From assembly GCA_023853785.1 (NCBI GenBank), contig JAJIRX010000603.1, positions 1-30,241 of the forward strand: a DNA stretch of 30,241 bases, written 5' to 3'. Below are positions 1 through 10,481 of the stretch, one piece after another; the stretch's first letter is position 1; every line of letters starts with the position of its first letter. The stretch is from Psilocybe azurescens. Its lineage: Eukaryota > Basidiomycota > Agaricomycetes > Agaricales > Agrocybaceae. A program made the position numbers and the translations under genes. Below the pieces are notes generated by a model that searched no databases, was not told where the DNA came from, and saw nothing but the letters and a program-made list of their open reading frames with translations.

Positions 1-2490
1 GATGACACAGATCGACGGTCGTTACTCAAGCCAGAAGCTTCCTGTCGCCTTCCACTGTCTGTGTTACATAGCTCATCGCTGTTGATGATACTTCACCGTC
101 ATCGTCGTCTCTAACGTTCACGGGCGGCTCTGGATCTGCTATGTCATCGTTCTCGATTTTACAAGAACTTTGGAAGTCATTGTTAAGTTGCGCTCGACTT
201 CTGCTTCGCTCGATGTAACATTCTGGTCGTCTTTGTCATCTGATAATTGAGGGACTATCGGCTTTCGCAATAGCTTGTGCAGTTGATCGTGTTTGCTTGC
301 GTGCAACTGAGGGGTTGGGAGTCCTGGGAGATAAAATGTGCCCAGGTTCACAGATTATGGCCAAGTACCAATGCAAACTAGCGAACATGAGCCCCAATCT
401 AGGCAGTGGCAAGGAAGAACCCACTGTTCATTTAGGGAACAATGATGTACTTCTTCTCAAAGATGTCGAACTTTGAAGTCCATTTGCGAACACTCGCGAA
501 AGTTTGCTGAACGCTAGCAAAGTCATGGTGAACATGGTTTATTGACGATAAGATACGTACTCACTCTTTGCCGTGGTCTCAACTTTTTATAGAAGAATGA
601 ATTGAATATATGTATTTGACTTGCGAGCGCGGGATTATCCTCTTCCAGGTCCCTAAGCCACAACCTAAAAATCTGTAAGGATGCCGTACAACTAAAATGC
701 AATGCGACCCACTTTAAGCCGAATTCTATGAGAGTGTCGTTTAAATACTCTCCGGAGCTAAACGACTGAGGTCACTCATGTTAATATTGACCGCGCCAGG
801 TCCAGGAGGGTATACCAATATCCTGCAGTAGGGTAAGCAAAGATAACGGTTCATGTTCTTGAACGTACAATTGTCTGCAACCGCCGTTGTCTCGGCAGGG
901 GCATTGCGTGTTGAACGGCGAACATTCAATATGTTTGTCTCCTGCCTGGTGCCACGCCTGTATCATATTAGCTTGTATTTTGGTATGGTGAATACTTGAT
1001 TCGAACCTGGGTTTGCGTTGACGCTATCTCTGATTCTACTGGGCGGGACGAGGAATTTGGCGGGCCGGTTGGAAGTGGATTTGATGGTGGGACTGTAAGG
1101 GCCTTGCGTTTGCGGTCGACGGGATATGGGGCAGAACCTTGACCGAACCGTAATGAATCCAATCTAGCCATTTTCTCAGATTGTTTAGCGACGCTGCCAT
1201 TCGCGGCTCGCACAGCATATTCCCATAAAGTATCGAGTGAATGTGTCCTATGGATACATTTCTGCGGTCAGCATCCAAAACAAATCGACCAATGATTACT
1301 TACGAAACGCTCTCTGGTTTCATTCGCATTTTAGATTTTACCTTGTCATACTTGACTGCATCATAATCGCTATCGAGACGTATTGTAGCCAGAGTGCCGT
1401 CCGTACTCTTCAACTGAATTAGAGGGATGTCCTCACTATATGAATCCTTAATCAAAGCATTAGACGTTTATCACAATAGACCTGGGGAGACGGACTTACG
1501 ATAAAGCTTTTACAGTGTTCTGGGGACAGGGAAATTTTGAATACTTCAACCTCGCTGGCTTTCATACGCAGCACATCCGCATTCCAGTACATCTCTAGCT
1601 TCTGCCCAGCATGAACTGGATAAAACTGGTCGTCTAAGTATGCTTCTTTCACAGAGAAAGAAATATTTTTTTTGGCTTGTGCTTGACGTCGCCAAAGACT
1701 CGTAGTTTCTGAGGGCAGGTTCGAATTTCAATGCAGCAGGCGATTTCAGATTGCGAAGAGGGTTCTTCAAGCAGACGGAATTCTTCTTGAGTATACAATT
1801 TCTGTGTTCTTATAACATCAATGAGGTTCTGACCTTTCCTTTCATGTTTTTGGCCACGCCCGGTATTTTCTTCTGTCTGCTTGCCAAGTCAATCTTCTGA
1901 TATGCTTTGTCCTCGCCATACGAAATGGTCTTGTTCTGGGGTGTGTGGGAAGATGAAGGAAAGGGCCTATCGCTTGAGCCCTCAATGGGATCAAGGTCGT
2001 CGTCGTTGGATTTAAATTGAATCTGGGCCCATTTAGTGCTCTCCATCAGGGACGATTATAGTGGGCTTATTTTTCTCCGACCCTTGCATACGCGGTCGCG
2101 TGAAATCAGATCTTGACGGTTGACGGGGAGAGTTTAGGATGTAAGGCGAAATATTTAACTCATCTGGGGAAGATTGTCTCCTCGACGAACGAAATTCAGC
2201 AACTCGTGAAGGCGTTTCTTCGATGATATCATAGTCAGAATCAATTTCTGGAGCAAGTGGAGGTCGAGGTATACTAGCTATGGCGTGAAATTCGAGGGAT
2301 GTTGGTAAATACGATGGTTTTAATGGGACTTACACTTCAAAAGCCTATGTCTCCCTTGTCCTAACCTGGAAGCGTGGTCGGAGACCTCCATCTTCCGCCG
2401 CTTAGTAGGAGGTCCTTGGTCGTCTTGTCCACTGAGTCCTCTTATTAGGGTTCGACCAGAGGTTACATTGCCCACACTTGAGGAGCCCAT
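1..2490 (-). CDS. ULP1/SENP-type SUMO protease (peptidase C48), partial, frame-broken
   Basis: Cysteine protease that matures SUMO and removes it from nuclear proteins. Exon 1 (2490-2334) starts at ATG 2490 and carries a basic nuclear-signal-like PTKRRK. Intron 1 is 2333-2278. A long Ser/Pro/acidic stretch follows, then a block near 1500-1730 ending in YPVHAGQKLEMYW. The catalytic domain starts near 830 with LVYPPGPGAVNIN, continues with EYLNDTLIEFGLK at about 755-713 and WLRDLEEDNP near 650, and reaches the catalytic-His motif HWYLAIICEPG at about 375. The 712-665 intron joins GLK to LWLRD. After the His a long acidic insert starts, as in SENP6/7-type enzymes. The catalytic Asp and Cys would lie beyond base 1, so the gene is cut by the window edge. 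At least seven single-base frame changes are needed (about 41, 157, 245, 435, 752, 1666, 1835, 2044), most in homopolymers. Family call is strong; some middle exons are unresolved. Confidence 0.82.
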
Positions 2491-3422
2491 CCTACAGGTG
2501 TGAGCTTGTTGATAGGATTTAGGCCACCTGCCCTTGAATAAAATGGATTTTGAGCAGCTGGTTCCTGTAATGGAAAACGTTATCCGATTTTATTCGAGTA
2601 GTGAAGCCCAAATGCCCACGTTTCTAGGAAGTTCTATGAGAGTGGGTTTTTCTTGAAGCCAGGTGGCCTACAGAGGGAGATTTAAGAAATGTCACGAAAG
2701 TGCTGGGAAGATCAGTTTGCTTACTGAGTCAAACCCGATATGCTCGCCATCTGCTTCCTTTCCTCAGATGTTGTCATGAAGATGCTGTCTCGAGAGTGTG
2801 GATCCAAGAAATCATGTATCGAAACGAAGATGGAGGGGGGACGCCAACAGGCTTCAAGCTTCAGGGCTAGCTTCAGTAGCCCTCAGGATGAGATTGATCG
2901 TTATTTGAATTGAAGGTCAGCTGAGGGTAACCCGATCAATGCTTATATGCATGTGTTCAGCTTTCAAGGAAACTTCAAGGTGTCATCCTCACTGGATGTC
3001 CATCCAATGTCTCTCACAACCGTCAAATAAGTGCACGCGCTTTGTTCAACACAAGTTTTCTATCCAGGTGAAAGTTCAAGGATGAGGTCGTTTCAAACCG
3101 GCGTTCGACTTGGATAAGATAAATACATAAGGCAGAGCGTCTAAGTATCTCGCATAACGTTTGAACCCACAAAACCCAACAAAAGAAAAGTTAAATAGAG
3201 GTTATAGAATGGATGTCAAATGGTCGCAGAATTGGAACTAGTGATTGTGCAGGACGATGAAAATGCAAGCATAGATAGTACAGTTGTACAGGATAAGTAC
3301 AAACGTGAGCTACTAATTAATAACACAGGGTCATTGCGGTCATAATGTGAAGTGTAGCCATAAGGCTAGATGGGCGTAGAAGGTGAGCGTGGAATAATGT
3401 CATTAGTTATGTGATGTGGCCA
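2491..3422. other. Intergenic: ULP1-like promoter side and KRE6-like 3' side
   Basis: About 930 bases without a supportable gene on either strand. It holds the upstream region of the SUMO protease and the 3' flank of the KRE6-like gene. The one structure noticed is an 11-bp inverted pair, TAGGCCACCTG near 2520 and its complement near 2665, of unknown meaning. Confidence 0.6.
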
Positions 3423-5736
3423 TTAGCAGCCGTCGTATTTTGAGTTTCGAGGAAATGTCGCATTTGCCTTCGCCCACGTCGTAAGATTTGCGTTCGTATA
3501 TGCAACGATGTGTCTGCATATAGTCAGAGGGGCCTGTAGACAGAAGAACGGGATGCATACCTATTGATATAGTCTGTAGTTGGCCTATTAGCAGGGTTGC
3601 ATGTTATGCCATTTTTGGTCCCTCGTCGTTGGTATATGCGAACATAGTCGACATACATCTTCGCAGGAAATACCATATGCTTGAAATCGGGCTTTTGAAA
3701 GTCGGGGACATCCCCAGATTCATAATGAGATACTAGCAGAGACGGATGAGCAAATAGGTGCACGATATGATAAAAGACCGCATACCATAGGCTCCTCAGA
3801 AATCAGCCTCTGAGCGATTTGTGCCTCGGAATCTGGACCTATTGTAGCTGCAGTGGCTTTCCAAGTTTCTTTGCCGTTGTAGTAATACGTGATATAACCG
3901 TCGTCTCGGTTTTTCGGGTCAGACCATATTTCGAACCCGTAAGGTGCATAGGCAGAGCCATTGTAGAATTGGCCATCGACGTATGTCAAACCTGACATAG
4001 CTTGTTGATAAGGTCCACCGCTGTAGCTATTGAAGAATGTTTGAGTGGGATCGACAATTGTCGCAGCAGGTGGATTGCTGTTCCACTTGTAACCAACATC
4101 GTAAGGCGCTACTTGAAAGCTCTGGGAAGCTTGCCCTTGCATTCTGTTAGTGTCAATTTGCGCCTCGATAATGTCGATTTCTGGCACGCCTCTGCCGACA
4201 TTCACACTTGGGCCTGGGTGATCGCTCCCCGGGCAGGTGCAAGCCGACAACTTTTGCCCCGGTTGCAAACTCAGAGGGGACCCTCCTGCCCCGGAGGTGG
4301 CCGCCACAGCAGGAACGCCATCTTTGCCTATCTGACCAGGATAAGTGCCAGCATCACAACTGTCATAGCTGTACGGCCATGTGCCTTCAGTTGTTGCCCC
4401 ATAACCTGCTCTACCCTGCAATCGTCACCGATCAGAAACAGTAAGCCGTCATTGGAACACAATACACACCAAGTTCCCCAGCGTCCATGCACCGGGCCAT
4501 AAACCAGGAGCAGACGGGCTTCCAGGTAAACTTATGGAAATTTCAATGTATCCCGTATTGAAACAGATCTTATTCCATGACGATATCATACCTAAAAGTG
4601 ACAATGAGACAGATACCTCGAGATTGACTTTGATAAGCGGCAACTACTAACCGCTTTGAAAATTGAGACCGTGCACTTGCTGTTCTGTCATGGTTATAAC
4701 CAGTTTTCCCCCTTCGGTGGTGGCTGCCTATAAGCGAAATATCAATTTGACGCCTTTGTGGAGATAAAAACAGACATACTGATGGATCATACCATTCAAC
4801 ATTGTTTGTGGGCCTAAAGACTTGTTAATCCGATTTCCTTTTACACAAACAATACGAGGGCTCACCAGTAATTCAAATCTACAGCTTCCCAAAATGCGTC
4901 TTCACCAGGATAGAAAGTTCGACCATCTGTGTTGAATTCGTCACTGAAGGCGAGGTCATAGGTTTTCCGTCAGATCCTATGCGTGTCATTGCAGATTGAG
5001 GTGTTTCGGGATCAATGAGACCGGGAAGGTTTGGCAGAACGGGTATCTGTCCACTTCCATTAATCCCACCAGCATTGAATCCGATTATAGGAGATGGTAG
5101 ATGGGTATAGTGGTATATCGCAGGGTATCCAGCGAATAGTATGATCAGTCCCACTATGATCACAAAAATGGCGATGGCATTCACCCACCCTCGAATGGAG
5201 AATAGGGTAAAATGAGAATCTCCGCGAGGGTCAGGGTTATGGAGAGCATCGTCGACGTCGGGATCTTGATCCCACATATACTGCGGAACAGTTGTTGTTG
5301 TGGGCATTATCACAGGTTGAGCTTTTTCTCTGGGAGGAGGGCTGTTGTCAGAGAGGTTTCCGAGGGTGTAGCACTGAAACGATTGCTGTTATAAACTCCT
5401 GATTCTTGAGCTGTCTCCGGATGATACTGTTGAAAATTATTGAGTTGAAATCTCTGGACATTTAAAAGAAAGACGGACAGAGTATGGACCATATCCTGCT
5501 CCTATGTTTCCAGTTGCCACTCCTCTTGCGATAACATTGCGTCCATGCTGTTGTCTACTATTCCGACGTGTGCTACTCGCAGACGTTGATCTAACAGGTC
5601 GAGGTCCACTAACTTGAGATACAGGTTGTTGCTGGTAAGATGTACGTGAATTGGCCCGTGATGGACTCTCTGTTGAGGGTACGGCAGCGTATTGAGGAAC
5701 TGGCTGTTGAACTTGCCTGCGAGTCGGACGAGACAT
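3423..5736 (-). CDS. KRE6/SKN1-type beta-glucan synthesis protein (GH16)
   Basis: Type II membrane glycoside-hydrolase-like protein of the secretory pathway, needed in yeasts for beta-1,6-glucan of the cell wall. ATG at 5736 is the first in frame. Exon 1 (5736-5479) encodes a Ser/Arg/Gln-rich cytosolic tail. After intron 5478-5427 come [19 protein letters not shown] and one membrane segment ([19 protein letters not shown], about 5165-5105). The luminal domain follows, with [54 protein letters not shown] and the catalytic motif EIDIIEAQ near 4165 (nucleophile and acid/base glutamates). The C-terminus has [15 protein letters not shown] and the usual [10 protein letters not shown] before TAA 3423-3425. 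Six or more short introns fit. Three single-base losses interrupt the frame: T-runs on plus at 5323-5327 and 4963-4966, and the G-run at 3704-3707. Otherwise the protein is complete and close to family form. Confidence 0.93.
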
Positions 5737-6704
5737 AGAGTGGATGTAGAAGGAAAGGTGGAACGCCGTCAAACTTCTTGACTGGAGGCGCTCCAACTTG
5801 GGATACCTACCGCTGTAGGCGGCTTAGGGTCTGCTTCTCACGCCCTGAAATAACCTATACGCAATTATTATATCCTTCAGTTCCCTGACTTTAGTGCATG
5901 AATTAGTACATCCTGTTCCACTGCTATCACCCGCTATTACTAACGCACTCTAGGCTGCTATCGACACTTTAAAAACGCGTGTAAACATTGGCCAGAGCCT
6001 CTTATGAGTGACTAGGGGTATTCAACACGTTAAGACGCGGGCACGCTGCCTCCTTCCACGTGACGTACCCAACTTTAATCAACAATTTCCAATGAATGGG
6101 TTTACGTTGGATTTACGACACGGCATAAACAGCCCGCTTTAACATGAGCCATTGACGCACTACCAGAATCCCAAAGTCAATGCAAAGCCTTCACTGAAAA
6201 CAATGAGACGGTCAACTTTGCAGCGTATCAAAATAGATCAAATGATGTGCCACGTCCCTGCCGCGAGGCTAAGGAGGTGGAATTTCGGAAGCCTCGTAGT
6301 AGACTGCATACTTCACCATTCTAGACCAGTCAGGCGTTATGTAAGATCGGAGGATGCCTCAATGTTGTGATGAGCCTTGCTACCAGGCAGCCCACGCAAT
6401 TCGGAAATTTCGAAAACCGACCGGGATCGTACAGGGATTGTGGTCCAACGAAGAGATGATCAGAGTCTGCATAGTAAGTTAGTCTTTCGAGGGTGGCCGG
6501 ACCAGACACAATTCAAGGCAATTCATCATCCGATCGTAATCGAATGTACCAAGAGGCACCCTTAACTTCCTAATGTTTACAAAATTTACATAATAGGCAT
6601 GTTGCAAGTACAGTGTGGAGAGTGATAGTTCTGAACCAAATATGAAAGTTAAAGAGTTGTCATTCTTTCTACCCAAATCTGGCAGAAAGCGAGTCTTAGC
6701 TAAA
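5737..6704. other. Intergenic: KRE6-like promoter and dehydrogenase 3' flank
   Basis: About 970 bases. Only short open frames without family motifs or sensible splice structure. It should contain the KRE6-like promoter (near 5740-6100) and the 3' UTR of the dehydrogenase (just left of 6705). No TATA box, repeat or RNA gene is evident. Confidence 0.6.
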
Positions 6705-7866
6705 TTACACAGTGGAAGGGTTGACAGTGAGATAACCCCCATCGATAACAATTTCTTGACCATGAACGTATCCACCAGCACGGGAAGCCAGATATACAGC
6801 GGTTCCAGCCATTTCCTGGCCACTGCGTGTAACAAATATAATGGTTAGCCTATAACCAACTCCACTTGTAACCAATTAGATCAAGACTTACGTTCCTGCC
6901 CGTTTGGCGGGCACAGGACGGACACCTTTTCCAATTTTATCAACCATATCCTCGGTGACGACATCTACTGTCATCTCTGATGCATACACGCCTGGAGAAA
7001 TCGCGTTAACTCGCACGGGAATATTTTTCAGAGCAATTTCAGTCGAGAGCATCTTTGTTAAATGTGAGGCAGCTGCCTTTGCACTATTGTAGCAAAACTA
7101 GAGAGATCCAAATAATGAACTAGTGATATTATGAATAATATTGCAAATGCTTACATGCTCCTGAGCGACCTTTATTTGACCGCTGATGCTGGTTATGTTA
7201 ATAATACTTGACCAATATCCGGCTACGTCTTCCGACCCTTTGGCAAGCAGACCAAGAAAAGCAGTAGAGACAAAAAATATGGAAGCTGAATTGATGGCAT
7301 AGAGGTCGGCCCATCCCTCAAAGGTTTCGTTATTGAACAAGGCTGTTCCTAGAGATTCTGCATCCTTGTTCTCCGGTGCGGATAGATTGTTGAGGAATGG
7401 TGATGTCGGCCCTGCCTGACCTGCGCTAGGAAAAGATATTCGGTTTAGATATGGATCATAATCATCTCAACAAAAGAAACCGACTTATTCACAAGGATAT
7501 GCAGCTTTCCTTCCTTTTCTTCAATGATTTTCTTCGCCACTGCAATACTGGTCTTGTTAGTGACATCCATCTGCAATCTGAAGGCGATTGTGAGTGATAA
7601 ATATCAAGCGTCAGATTGTGATATAATTGTACAACAGAGTTGATATGGACGTACAGTAGGATTTCTCCTCCAATCTGTCTATCCCAAGCAGCAGCAGCTT
7701 TCTCGAGGACCTCAACACGTCGTCCTGTGATGTAAACCTTTGCACCAGCTGCGGCCAGTCCCTGAGCAATCATCAATCCTATCCCAGTTCCTCCACCAGT
7801 GACAAGAGCCACTCTTCCTGTGAGGTCATTGGCGACTTGAGGACGATACGATTGCGGTGAAGACAT
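6705..7866 (-). CDS. Short-chain dehydrogenase/reductase (classical SDR)
   Basis: NAD(P)-dependent oxidoreductase; substrate not predictable. Exons are 7866-7655, 7577-7485, 7425-7155, 7097-6892 and 6822-6705. All four introns are GT-AG and all phases agree, giving 299 residues with no frame break. The nucleotide-binding motif TGGGTGIG lies near residues 24-31, followed by an Arg-Arg pair (TGRR), which favours NADP. NAG appears at the end of strand 4. The catalytic Ser is in NITSISG, and Tyr/Lys are in YNSAK across the exon 3/4 junction. SPGV and the C-terminal [10 protein letters not shown] are typical. The start ATG 7866 precedes a short leader ([10 protein letters not shown]) before the Rossmann fold, with no obvious signal peptide. 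Closest in style to fungal gluconate-5-dehydrogenase or RhlG-like SDRs, but that finer call is inference. It is the only intact multi-exon gene in the window. Confidence 0.93.
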
Positions 7867-8395
7867 AAGTATCTCTGAATTTCCGAAAAAGGAAGAACAA
7901 GAAGATGGAGGGATACAATTTCTTGCTTCAATCTGTCCCCACCATTATAAATCCTAGAAGATGCTCTTGGGACTACACGCAAACTCACAAGTGCCTACAA
8001 ATAGTTGATATCGGACAGCCACGGACCGATAGCGATCCCATGACCTAGCCCAAAGTTCACTATTGAAGTTGAAGACACTGTCCTCTCAAGCACTTCAGCA
8101 GGACATGCGCATCTCATGTATTGAATGAGATGATGAAGTCAGTCGCATTTGTAGGATGCTCGATATTGGCTTTATGCACAAGTTGTGACCCCTGCATTGC
8201 ATTTAACAAGGAAAAGAAACAGTATAATAAGTATAATGAGAAACGCTGGCATACCTTAGTAAGAAGTATCAAAGCACTGAGGGACAATATGCTTCACGGG
8301 AAATTCTCATGGAAAGAAGAAACTAAACTGATTACTGATCACTTGTGAAAGCTGAATAGTGACAATTTTGAATTGAGTGAAGGTACTAGGCGTTC
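7867..8395. other. Intergenic: dehydrogenase upstream region
   Basis: About 530 bases between the dehydrogenase start and the LINE target duplication. A 75-residue plus-strand frame at 8121-8348 has no recognisable motif and is probably chance. The original genomic sequence continues at 20256, across the transposon nest. Confidence 0.6.
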
Positions 8396-8410
8396 AAGTG
8401 TTGACCCATT
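8396..8410. repeat. Left target-site duplication of the LINE
   Basis: AAGTGTTGACCCATT at 8396-8410 is repeated exactly at 20241-20255, directly after the poly-A tail. The first two A residues may be shared with the tail, so the duplication is 13-15 bp. This length and the poly-A on one side are typical of target-primed reverse transcription. Confidence 0.95.
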
Positions 8411-8558
8411 CAACTTCTTACCTCCACCATACGCAAATTTCCCACGGTTAATCCCAACGCAATATGAATAATAAAAACACAAGTTCGAACATAAACCCCC
8501 TCCAAACATAAAGTCCCCACAAGGGAATAAGTTGAGCCCTTCACGAGTACAGCCGCCC

Positions 8559-10481
8559 ATGACTATAGGACAGAAACGCCCAAAACCGGACGATGAAAGC
8601 TCAACTCCTAAAAGTCACGGACACAAACATGGCAGGCACTCGATCTCGTCCCCTCCAGGCTCACCAACACCTCTTTCTACAAGATATAGACACGTCGGCG
8701 AGGACAACGAGTTTACAACAGACTCCGTCCAGCTATCCAGCTCAATCGACACCGACATGGAAGATGAGGATGACTTTCAAGCGGAACGATTCAACAAGGA
8801 GTTCAGTACACCACAACTCCCAAACGCTCACCAAACCGTACAGAACATCTACGAAAACCTCAAAGAAGTTACCGAATACCTCATACATCTCCATTCGATG
8901 AACGCGGCATCACTAGTCAAACAACACACCGGCATAAGGGACAATGTTGAGTTCCTATCCGCCTCCCTGATGCTTGATTCGGTGAAAGCCTTTACAGAAC
9001 AACAGAAGAAAATCTTAACCTCGATAGACCACATCAACGAGACTATCTCACACATGCAAGAAACAATAAAGTCGAACCACGAGTCTATTCTGACGAAACT
9101 CAAGTACACCGAGATGCAAGCTCCAACGACCTCAGCCCAAACAACAACCTCGGCAGAAACCTGGTCCTCGGTAGCCAAGAAATCCAAACCTACAATCAAC
9201 CAACCGACAACAACGAACCCCACCACAACAACACCCTCCGACAACAAGGTTAAAGTATCGTTATCCAACCTAAACCCCAACACCTCACATCACCCGTCAC
9301 GTCTCGTCATACAGTTCCACCCAGATGGCATCCTCGACAGAGACAAAGAAGAACCTGAAATCATCGTCCAACGAGTCAACCGGGCGCTTGAGGCAGACGA
9401 AAAGGCAAGCCACCTTAAAGTTGTCGCAGCTAAATACAACGCCCAAGGCAACCTGATTATTTCAACCAGAGCCGACCAAACAGCCGCTGAACTCATCACC
9501 CACGCCAACTGCTTCGTCCCGCTCATCAGCAAAGGATACCCTACAACTATCAGGGTGGACAAACGCTGGTACAAAGTCCAAATTGACGGAGTAAGCACCA
9601 GCAGGTTGACGATAGGGGGCGAGAGGATTATTCACGACTCAGAGGAAGTACATAACGAACTCGTCGCTTGTAACCCATACTACGCCGAAATCAAACATAG
9701 CCTTACTGCTCTCCCCCCGATGGATGCGAACTAAGGAAGAACTACTTACCACACCCAGATCCTCACTGGTATTCGCGGTCGATCAAGAGAGTGTAGCGCG
9801 TAAGCTACTTGAATCTCGTACCCTCGCAGCCTTTGGACGTCACTGCCCCCTCAGAGCTTACCAAGACCGACCGCCGATCCTTCAGTGCAAGAACTGCTGG
9901 GGATGGGACCACAAGACCGAGCACTGCAAGCGCAACACAAGGTGCCGTCTCTGCGGAAAGGATCACCCACTTTGGAACACAGCGAAGAACCGTGCAACAA
10001 ATGTGAATTACTCATGAACAATGGCGACACTATGGACACAAGAGAAGACAACATCTGCTACCACAACCTTCGTTGCATAAACTGCAGCGCAGGAGGTAAG
10101 ACTGATGTACACCATGCGGCCGACGCCAGACAGTGCCACACCAGAATAGAAAAATATGGCACCGTACGTGAGATCGAAAAGAAGTCACGCAACGCAGAAA
10201 ACCCATGGACAGTGGTGAAGGGAAGTAAAACAAATCGAAAAGCAAGAACTCCCCTAAAATCAACAATCGACACCTCCTTCAACAAACACTCGAAGGATAC
10301 CTCAACAAACGACTCAAACAACATGTTCCAAGTCCTCTCCTTTGAAATGCCGATCAGCAGCTGCAGCACTTCAACCCCCCCGCTAACACATCTGCGCCAT
10401 CAAGCAAGTCAAGAGCACAACCCATACAATGAACACCTCAAAACCGTCTGTAACTTACCCCATCAGAGTCGCACAACTTAA
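8559..10481 (+). CDS. LINE ORF1: gag-like nucleic-acid-binding protein
   Basis: Likely RNA-binding, RNP-forming protein of the LINE. The open frame extends upstream to a TTG at 8532, but the first ATG is 8559. The N-terminus is basic and Ser/Pro-rich, then acidic. A helical segment follows (about 8800-9110: QTVQNIYENLKEVTEYL, then EQQKKILTSIDHINETI), then a Thr/Asn/Pro-rich linker. After that comes a folded segment (RLVIQFHPDG ... IRVDKRWYKVQIDGV) resembling the RRM-like part of other LINE ORF1 proteins. The zinc knuckles read CKNCWGWDHKTEHC and CRLCGKDHP, with a further CINC. The frame is open from 8532 to 9734, continues one frame over from about 9716 (one C too many in the C-run), and shifts again near 9971 (a T-run one short). 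The 3' end overlaps ORF2 by about 50 nt. Confidence 0.85.

Noticed and set aside
998..1012. GGTTCGAATC-like tRNA B box on the minus strand
   Set aside because: No matching A box, acceptor stem or cloverleaf; the stretch lies in the Ser/Pro-rich coding part of the SUMO protease.
4002..4502. 166-residue plus-strand open frame
   Set aside because: Shadow on the opposite strand of the well-supported KRE6-like catalytic exon; no family motif.
3423..5736. KRE6-like gene as a pseudogene
   Set aside because: All catalytic and terminal motifs are conserved, splice sites are good and the only defects are single-base homopolymer losses, which fit sequence error better.
8121..8348. Short plus-strand frame before the LINE
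   Set aside because: 75 residues, no motif, no intron support, no partner; kept only as an intergenic note.
8849..9283. 144-residue minus-strand frame, Val-rich
   Set aside because: Antisense of the Thr/Asn-rich ORF1 linker; composition explained by the opposite strand.
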